Positions 10,754-19,700 of a stretch of DNA of 64,000 nt are shown here, in pieces. The notes beneath the pieces were generated by a model. That model was given only the letters and a program-made list of their open reading frames with translations, was not told where the DNA came from and ran no database searches. The position numbers and the translations under genes are program-made. Source of the stretch: Amyelois transitella (taxonomy: Eukaryota; Arthropoda; Insecta; Lepidoptera; Pyralidae); assembly GCF_032362555.1 (NCBI RefSeq), contig NC_083522.1, positions 5,186,001 to 5,250,000 on the forward strand, written 5' to 3'. Position 1 is the stretch's first letter, and each line of letters starts with the position of its first letter.

Positions 10754-13700
10754 CTGAAATAAAGTAAAAGAGTTACTTCTATGGATAAGCTAAAGGCATA
10801 GTTCTACCATCTCTGATTCCAAAACGTAAGTACACACTTTGAGTGGAGAGGCGAGGGAAATCATCGTGAGGAAACATGTAAATTGTATGTGTAAAAATGT
10901 GTAGCGGTCCAATACGGGTTAAGGTTCCCACACAAAGGTTACGAAGGTTAGGTGGGAGTCGTTTCGTGAGAAAACCTGACTCACCCAATCCAGGATACAT
11001 GGTTAAGAGCGTAGTCCTGGCTCCTCTGCAGAGTGATGAGGATGTAACCAGGACTATAGCCAGGAGGAAGAAAAATAAATTATTTATTAATATATTTTAT
11101 ATACATCATATACATACATACATATAATCCCTTAGAGAAGAGAAGAAGAGATTCCCTTAGAGATTTTTTCAAAAACCTAAATATTTTAACTTTGCCCTCC
11201 CAATACATATTCGATAACATCATGCATGTTAGGAAAAACTTAGACTCTTTCAAAAAAGTAGGTGAATGTACTTGTAGATCACTGCGGAACAATTACAAGT
11301 TGTCGATCCCAGCACATCGGCTGGCTAAGGTAGGGAAATCATTTCTTATTAATTGTATAAGATTTTATAATAAATTACCAAAAAGTGTTCTTGAAATGAA
11401 TGATAGAAAATTCAAACAGTATATTAAAGTTGAGCTTTGTAGGAAAGCCTATTACAGCACGGATGATTATATTAATGATAAACATGTGTGGCCCGAGCTG
11501 GACATAATGGCCTCTTAAATGCTTGTGTATTTTTGACATGATCTGGACATAATTTGTACAGTATGTACATATTTTATTTTATATTTATTTTATTTGACGA
11601 AATATTCGTATTGACATAATCAGTTCTACATTCATACATGTTTTTTAATGTAGACAATGTGCATTCGTCCACGATTTAGATTTAAGAGATCTATATTTGT
11701 AAATTGACGTCCTATGAAAATGCTGCAGTGTAGTTTGTTCCGCCGCTTCTTCTACACATGCGCTTTGGAAGCGGTAGTAGTTATAATTAGATTTAAGTTA
11801 TGTGACGTCAATAAGTGATACCTTGTATCCAATTTTGAAAATAAATCTATTCTATTCTATTCTAATCACGTCTATATCCCTTGCAGGGTAGGCAGAGCCA
11901 ACAGTCTTGTCAAGACTGATAGGCCACGTTCAGCTTTTTGGCTTTAAGATAGAATTGAGATTCAAATAGGGACAGGTTGCTAGCCCATCACCTAAAAAAG
12001 AATCCCAAGTATATAAATAAGCCTATCCCTTAGTCGCCTTTTACGACATCCATGGGAAAGAGATGGAGTGGTTCCATTCTTTTATTGGTGCCGGGAACCA
12101 CACAGCACTACACACCATACGGCAAATTATACACAGAGAAATATAATGGTTAACTCACATGAACAACGCCAGTGCAACCACTGTGAGTGCAGCGTCGAAG
12201 AGGTAGAAGGCGCCAGGGAGGGTGTCGATGGTCATCGTGTAGATATAGCTGGACGTCGGCATGTAAATAGAGGGTGCTATGGCTTCTGTCACACCCATTA
12301 GTGCACTTAGTTTTGCTGGAAATTATAAAATTTACAAAAATTTTAAATGTTGATAGAAATACTAGTCTTATTTGAGGTAATTGGCCCTGTTTATCCTGTC
12401 AGAGTATAAGTGGTAATGTAAACGTATAATAATAGAAATATAATTTAGCGTGAGCTAAGCATAATTTCTAAAGGCAGGAATTCCTGATATTTTTGGAGAT
12501 ATAATCCCAATAAACCTAGAGTTATTAAATCTTAAACTTGTAAATAGAAGGTATAATTCAATTCATCTTCTTAATATTAAAGAGACACTGATTGACTGAC
12601 ATATTAACGCACAACCCAAACAGCTGGGTCTTGATATTTCAAATTTGGAATGTTAGTAGGTCCTTCATGTGGTCTAGGGTTTACATCATTTTGACATTAC
12701 AAGGGTACTCTAAACATCAAAACAACTGATCTCGTTGTTGTCTGAATTCAGATGAAGATGATTGAATTTATTACAACACATTACTTAAAATCAAATTGAA
12801 ATTCTAAATAATGAATAGAATCTTACCAATTTCATCTGTCGGTACACTTTTCGTAGCTATAGACCTTACAGCTGTAAGACCAGTATGACTAAAAATGTTG
12901 AACAGAGGAGCAGCATAATACCAAGGTCTGGTAGGCGCAAACGCAAACACGAAACATGCAGCTATCCTGCTCACACCAGCTAGACCTCCGATGGCACTGT
13001 CTTGGACTTCTAACATCTTGCTTAGCACTGATATGCAGAACACGGTACCTGTCGAATTAAAAGAAGAAAAATTACAATTATTTGAACCACCTATTGTGTA
13101 GTTTTTCTGTCTTCGTCTTTCTTTTCCTGGCGTAAGTCCCGAGTTGCGTCCTCTGAAGAGGAGGCCGAGGTAAGCCCAGGACTCACGATCCTGAACTGGG
13201 TTTGGTCATACACAAATTATTTCAAATTTTATGTACTTTTTACTCAATAGTGTATTGGTAGATGACGGTAAAAATTTTCGAACTATACAGAGTGTCTGGT
13301 TACATATTTGAGAATATAATCAAAATAGTACGAAGTGTGCCGTGTGTTTCCCGGCACCATTACAAAAAAGAATAGGACCACTTCATCTCTTTCCCATGGA
13401 TGTCGTAAAAGGCGACTAAGGGATAGGCTTATAAACTTGGAATTCCTCTTTTAGGCGATGGGCTAGCAACCTGTCACTATTTGAATCTCAATTCTATCAC
13501 TAAGCCAAACAGCTGAGCGTGGCCTATCAGTCTTTTCAAGACTGGCGGCTCTGTCTACCCCGCTAGGGATATAGACGTGATCATATGTATGTATGTATGT
13601 ATGTAGTACGAAGTCTCAAAATTTTTGGACACCGAGTAACTTCCCGCGAGCGGGGAGACGGACGACCCCGCCGCGCAGTTGACTCGTCGTTGAATTCATT

Positions 13701-16700
13701 ATTATCAGAGCACCGCCCGCGTGGATTCCCACACGTCTTGCTTTTGTTGAATCTTCATTATTTAAGATCTGAGAGGAGCTCTTATCGATGGCGTTAAGTG
13801 AAGCGCTCTTCATTCATCTATTTTTACCCGCTATTGTTTCAATATGTAACGCAATTTAGCATTTTTTTTATCTTTATATGTATCTGTATTCCGAATACCT
13901 ATGAAAAAATATCGTCCAATCATAACTTATAATTCTTGGATGGTGTAGGTAATTACATAATACATAATATATATATTTGCATACAGAATAATTAATCATA
14001 CTATTTTTAGGTACTTTTTATTGATATATTTATATTATAATTTCTATTGGTCTACTCATTATACTGTAGCACAAATACCTATTTAATGAAGTATCTTATT
14101 TGCGCAGTTCGACTCCCTTTCAATACCCTTGTCAGCTTAACCGATTGAGTTGATATGGGAAGGCGCCAATCGCCGCCGCCTTAATTGGTAACCACATAAT
14201 TATTACGTAGGAAATCTAAATAATATCCAATAAATTATACAAACATCTATCCATACGTACACTATCACACATAATGTCTTTATCATATAATATTACGTCT
14301 TTATCACTTACGGTGTAGACAGAGCCTACGATCTTAAAATCACTGAAGGGCCACGTTCAGTTCAGTTGTATTGCTTAATGATGGAATTGAGATTAAAATA
14401 GCTAGATAGATATGCAGAAATTACATATCTCCACTTGCCACGATCCCTGCAAGCCTCATGATGTTAGTTTTGTATAAAATTAAGAATTTCCCATTCTTAC
14501 ATAATGCTTTCATTGTACTTATATTGTATATCTATTTATTAGGTCTATTTATTATATTTAGGTTTTTTTAAAATGTTTATTTAATTAAGGGACTTTTGTC
14601 TTTAAGACATATCATAGTCGCATTGATTTATGTAGATATTTTTACAAACAATTTTTATCGCTTACATTGCACAGACAGATAAAAATGCATCTCTTATCAC
14701 TACACATCCTTGACCCATAGATAACTTCCCAATATTTGAATGGTTTAAAAAAAGTTATTGCGTCTTTAAAGTTGTTTAGTAAAATCATGTGCAATGTCAT
14801 TTTAAAAACTTTTTAAATAATAACTTCTTTGATTTGCTTATAAGTCAAAGGAAATATAATTGTTTTTATATCATTGAAGTAAGCAAACAGATATATAACA
14901 CATTTCAATTTTAGTTTTTTTTTTTAAATAAGCATTTCATTATTATGTAGCTGCTTGCCTAGTATTGTCTAAAATGTCGTGGATAAGCGAGAATTAAAAG
15001 TAAATTAGGTATACTTACATGCATACATTTCTCAGAGGAGTAGGTAGAGACCACATCGACTACTCGACATGATCCCTGCATTCATCTTTCGCTTCATCCA
15101 CATTCATAATTCTCTTCATGCAAGCTCATCGGTTTAAAAATTGATAACAGAAATAGATTTATTTTCAATATATCATATAAGGTATCGCTTATTGACTTTA
15201 ACATATCTTAAGGATAATTACATCTACTACCGCTTCCATATCGCAAGTTTAGAAGAAACTGAGGAAGAAACAACACTGCAGCATTTTTCAGCGGACGTCA
15301 ATTTAAAAATATGATTATAGTAAAAAAATAAGAACGGTTAAAAACATGGGTAATCCTTTTCAGAAAGATGACCACGAATATGATTTTAATAAAAATATGA
15401 ATACATAATTATTCCGAAATATATACCGAGGATACTTGCAGCCAAGAAATAATTGATAACAATATGAAATCAACTTACCAACAAAACCAAGAAGGATGTT
15501 GATTGTGCCATAAATACTGTATTCCACTTCATTCAACTGGAATTTTCGCCTCGCATACAAATAACTGACTTGTGAATCACCTGTAAAAAACGTCACAAAA
15601 ATCTGTTTTAAAAAGAAGAAAAAAAGATGCAAGAGAGACGTTACACATTTTGTAAGCAACTACATAAGAAAACAAAGTCTTGTAAGAAAGGCTTATAAAG
15701 TAAGTAATTGACTTAAAAAACTAACTCAAAAGATTAGGGTCTTTCCACAGGGCCAATGACTCCTTTTTAGAGTCAAGGGTCTAATCCGAGTAGCAAGTTT
15801 TGACGCTTACCGATACTTATACGGTAAGGGAAAACATCTTGAGTGTACTTCCAGACACCTGAATATGTTACTATGTTTTAAGCTGGGTTAGGTTCCCTCG
15901 AAAGGTTGCGAAGGTAAGAAAGCATCGCTTTGTCTAAAATCGTGAGCTACCTATTCCACCATAATGTCGTGGCCTTGGTTTATTCTCTTGAGAAGAGTTA
16001 ACGCAACTGAGGCTGATGATGATACAAGGTAGATGATGATGAAGCTAGCAAGAGTTTCCGAATCTGATATGTAGGGCTCGAAATAATGAAGAATGCTACA
16101 AAGTTTATCACAATCAAACATCGCGTTAAACTTATTTATTAATTATTTTGTCTATTAATAAATCAGTAATGTAGGATTTTTCATAATTTCGATGCTGATT
16201 TATTTCATGATTGACGACACACAAAATATAGTTCATTCTCATTTCATAATTACTTATTCGAGTTGATTGCAGATTCAATTTGGTTCGAAATAAATTAATT
16301 GTTGGATAATAATCTTTACTCTTTATTTATTATCAACTAGTTTTTTTCGCGGCATCACCCGCGTTAATTCAAATACGAGTACTTTCCGTATCAGCGAGAA
16401 TTAAAATAAAATAGCGTTTGATCCCCATCGGCTGACTGATATATCAATGCACAGACCAAATCCAACTGGATTTCAAAATTTAAGATTCAGTATCAAAGAT
16501 TATTTGGCGTACATTATAGGATTTCCCGCGGGAACAAACATTATGTACCGGAATTTATGCGTTTTACACTTGAGCGGAGCCAAACAAAAGTGGTTGTATA
16601 GGTTCTTGGGTTTGGATTCTTAGGCTACTCGTACTAGTTTTTGAATCTCAATTATTATATTATTTAGCCATTTACAAAGGTATCACCCAACTTCTTTGAC

Positions 16701-19700
16701 AATTGGCTCTGTCAATTCAGTTAGGGACAAAGAGGTGATTTTGTATGTGTGAAAAGGTATTAATAGTTATATGATTGTCGACGCAATTCTACCAATAATC
16801 CAACGATTCTGTAATAAGAAATAAAATTACCACAATCTTAACATGCACGTATATGCTACGTATATTTGACGTCCTGGTTCACCTCAATATCATTGACCAA
16901 GGTCTTTTAAAGTGTAATATTCATAAGATATCATTATGGCACAACTTAAAGGTACGGTTACGTTATAAGAGTTCTCTTTATTGATCATTAAGGACAAGGT
17001 ATAAACTATTCATGATAGCTGAAACTTAAAATGGGTACTATCAAATTTTAATGTATGTACTATGCGCTATAGTAAAGTTTGTAACCTACCTATATAGAGT
17101 AAGAAAGTTTAGTTTCTTCTTCAAATTTTGCGTTTATAATTAAGAGTCTGGAAAAGGACATACATTATTTTCTATCTCAGTAAAAATTATAGTTTTCATA
17201 GTATTTGCAAGAAACCTGTATTCTTTTGTAGGGAACGCAGCTACGGGTAAAAGCTAGTGATTGTATAATGATGATCTCATACGTCGAACGTAAGATTGGA
17301 AAAGAGAGGCATTATTCCATACGTAGGTATAATCAAATCTTAAAAAAGTAGGTACTCCAGAGGGAGTTGACCTCAAAATAAATATATAGATTGCTTGTTC
17401 CCTCAATTATTAGAGTTTAGATTGATTTGTATAATCCTTAATGAGAAAGGCTAATCCTTAACGCACATACGTATAACCCGTCTTTATCCCTTACGCGGTA
17501 GAAAGAGCCTATAGTTCGTGGTTTGAAGGTCATGTGTAGCTGTGTGTTTGTGTACTCGTACTTATGAGAAATAATAGCTTGAAATGGCAAAAGAAGTATG
17601 CCGAAATAGATGCAAGGCGAGAAGTGGATCAGGCCAATATAAAATCAGTGGACACTGGAAATTTCTATTGTAATATTAATATGTAGAAGTTACACTTAAC
17701 AATTTTTTATTAGCCTGAAGGTTGGTGCGTTCTGGATTATTTTTAGCTTATAACCTACATAAAACTTGATAAGTATACATCTTTTAAAACTGAGTATACT
17801 TAGAAATATACTGTCTTTCAGCTTTGATACAAAAACTGGTCATAATCGTATGAAGCCAAGTTTTAATAGGTAAGTAGGCAATTGGCATTTATTAAGGCTT
17901 GCTCGCACCTCGGAATGCCTATTTAGTCACTGGACTCACTTGCATTGTTAGTGGGATTTTACACTGGCACCGTTTTTCTTTTTTTACAACTGAGTTTAAT
18001 AAGTTTCCTTATGTAAATATAATAGTATTATACTGCAAATGTTTTTTAGACTTTTCAAGATTGAAAGGCCACGTTGAGCTTTATGGCTTACTGATGGAAT
18101 TGAGATTTAAACAGTGTCAAACTGCCAGCTCATCGCTCAAAAGTAGAATTCAAAGTTTATTAGCCTTTTCTTTGATTAAATTTTAGCAATAATTTATTGT
18201 TACATTTTTAACAAGAAACAACGTTAAAAATATTATACACCATTTATATTATAATAATTATATTGCAGTGACGCCTGTACATACAAATGCAAAATATGTA
18301 AATTCATTAATTCATATAATCACGTCTATATCCCTAGCGGGGAAGATAGACCCAGCGGTCTTGAAATTGGCCACTTTCAGCTAGTAGGCTTAATGATATC
18401 TAGAATTGAGATTAAAATAGTGACAGGTTGCTAGCTCATCGCATTAAAAGAATAATCCTTATTTTATAAATCATCGACATCCATGGGAAAGGGGTGGAGT
18501 CGTCCTATTCATTTTAAAGTAGGTGCCGGGAAACACAACAAAGTTTTTGAAAGATGATAAGTATATCAATAATTTAAAATTTTTATGACAATCGGATTTA
18601 CCTACCTCTACCTTTATATATATATATATAATAAAATTCTAACTGATCGATGTCTGTACTTGAAAGATATTCCAAATACAATCGATAAGGGCAACTATAA
18701 TCACAAAAAGTGATTTTTTGGAATTTCTGTCTGTATATATGAATGTGGATAGGCTCGTACTTATAAGTCACAATTTAGTTTGCTGCGCCAACTAGTTTCG
18801 ACTATAGGTACGTTGTATGTCAATCACTTAAGCACGCAATAGTTTTATATATTGTAGATTATTTGATAAATGAACCCTTAGAGCAATATGTTTTAACGAA
18901 TCGAAAGGCCTTGTTGTTTTAAAAATATACCTTTATGTATTGTGTTATAAAAATTATTCATTAATTAGTTCATGTGCCGTGTGGTTCCCGGTACCATTAG
19001 AAAAAAGAATAGCACCATTCCATCTCTTTCTCATGGATGTCGTTAAAGGCGACTAAGGGATAGGCTTCTAAACATGGGATTCTTCGTTTAGGCGATAGGC
19101 TAGTAACCTGTCACTATTTGAATCTCAATTCTATCATTAAGTCAAACAGCTGAACGTGGCCGGTCAGTCTTTTTACGACTGTTGGGTCTCTCTACCCCAC
19201 AAGGGATATAGACGAGATTATATTAATGCAACTAACCTACAAAATTAATAAAGTCGTATTTACATAAGAACGACTTTATTAATTTTGAAGGTTAGTAGTT
19301 AACCAAATATGTAGGTTCGTAGAGATGTTATTGTCTTTATCCCCGGATGTTAAAGTCAACAACATTATAACTGACCGATGTGAACGTATCTTAATGGCCA
19401 ATGCAATTTGTACTAAATACTACACAGGCAAGAAAAGAATCGGCGAAGGTGCAGTCTACGAGATAAGGCAACATTTATGAAATTATTTTATACGTGATTG
19501 TACACGCTTACAAATAATAACTGTACTTTTATCCTACAAAAAAATATTAATGCCAAGGTCTTTGCAACGACGATTTTCATACTGAAATAAGTTATTGTCA
19601 CCTGATCGAGAAATAAGGTTTTATATGTTTGACGTGTCTATTAACATAACGGAAGGAATACATCCATTTTTGCTTTATTGTCGAGATGGTTTTCAGCTAT

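Noticed and set aside
11192..11518. A 108-codon host gene in intron 4 of A
   Set aside because: The sequence matches the C-terminal end of LINE reverse transcriptases and continues into a LINE 3' UTR with a tail.
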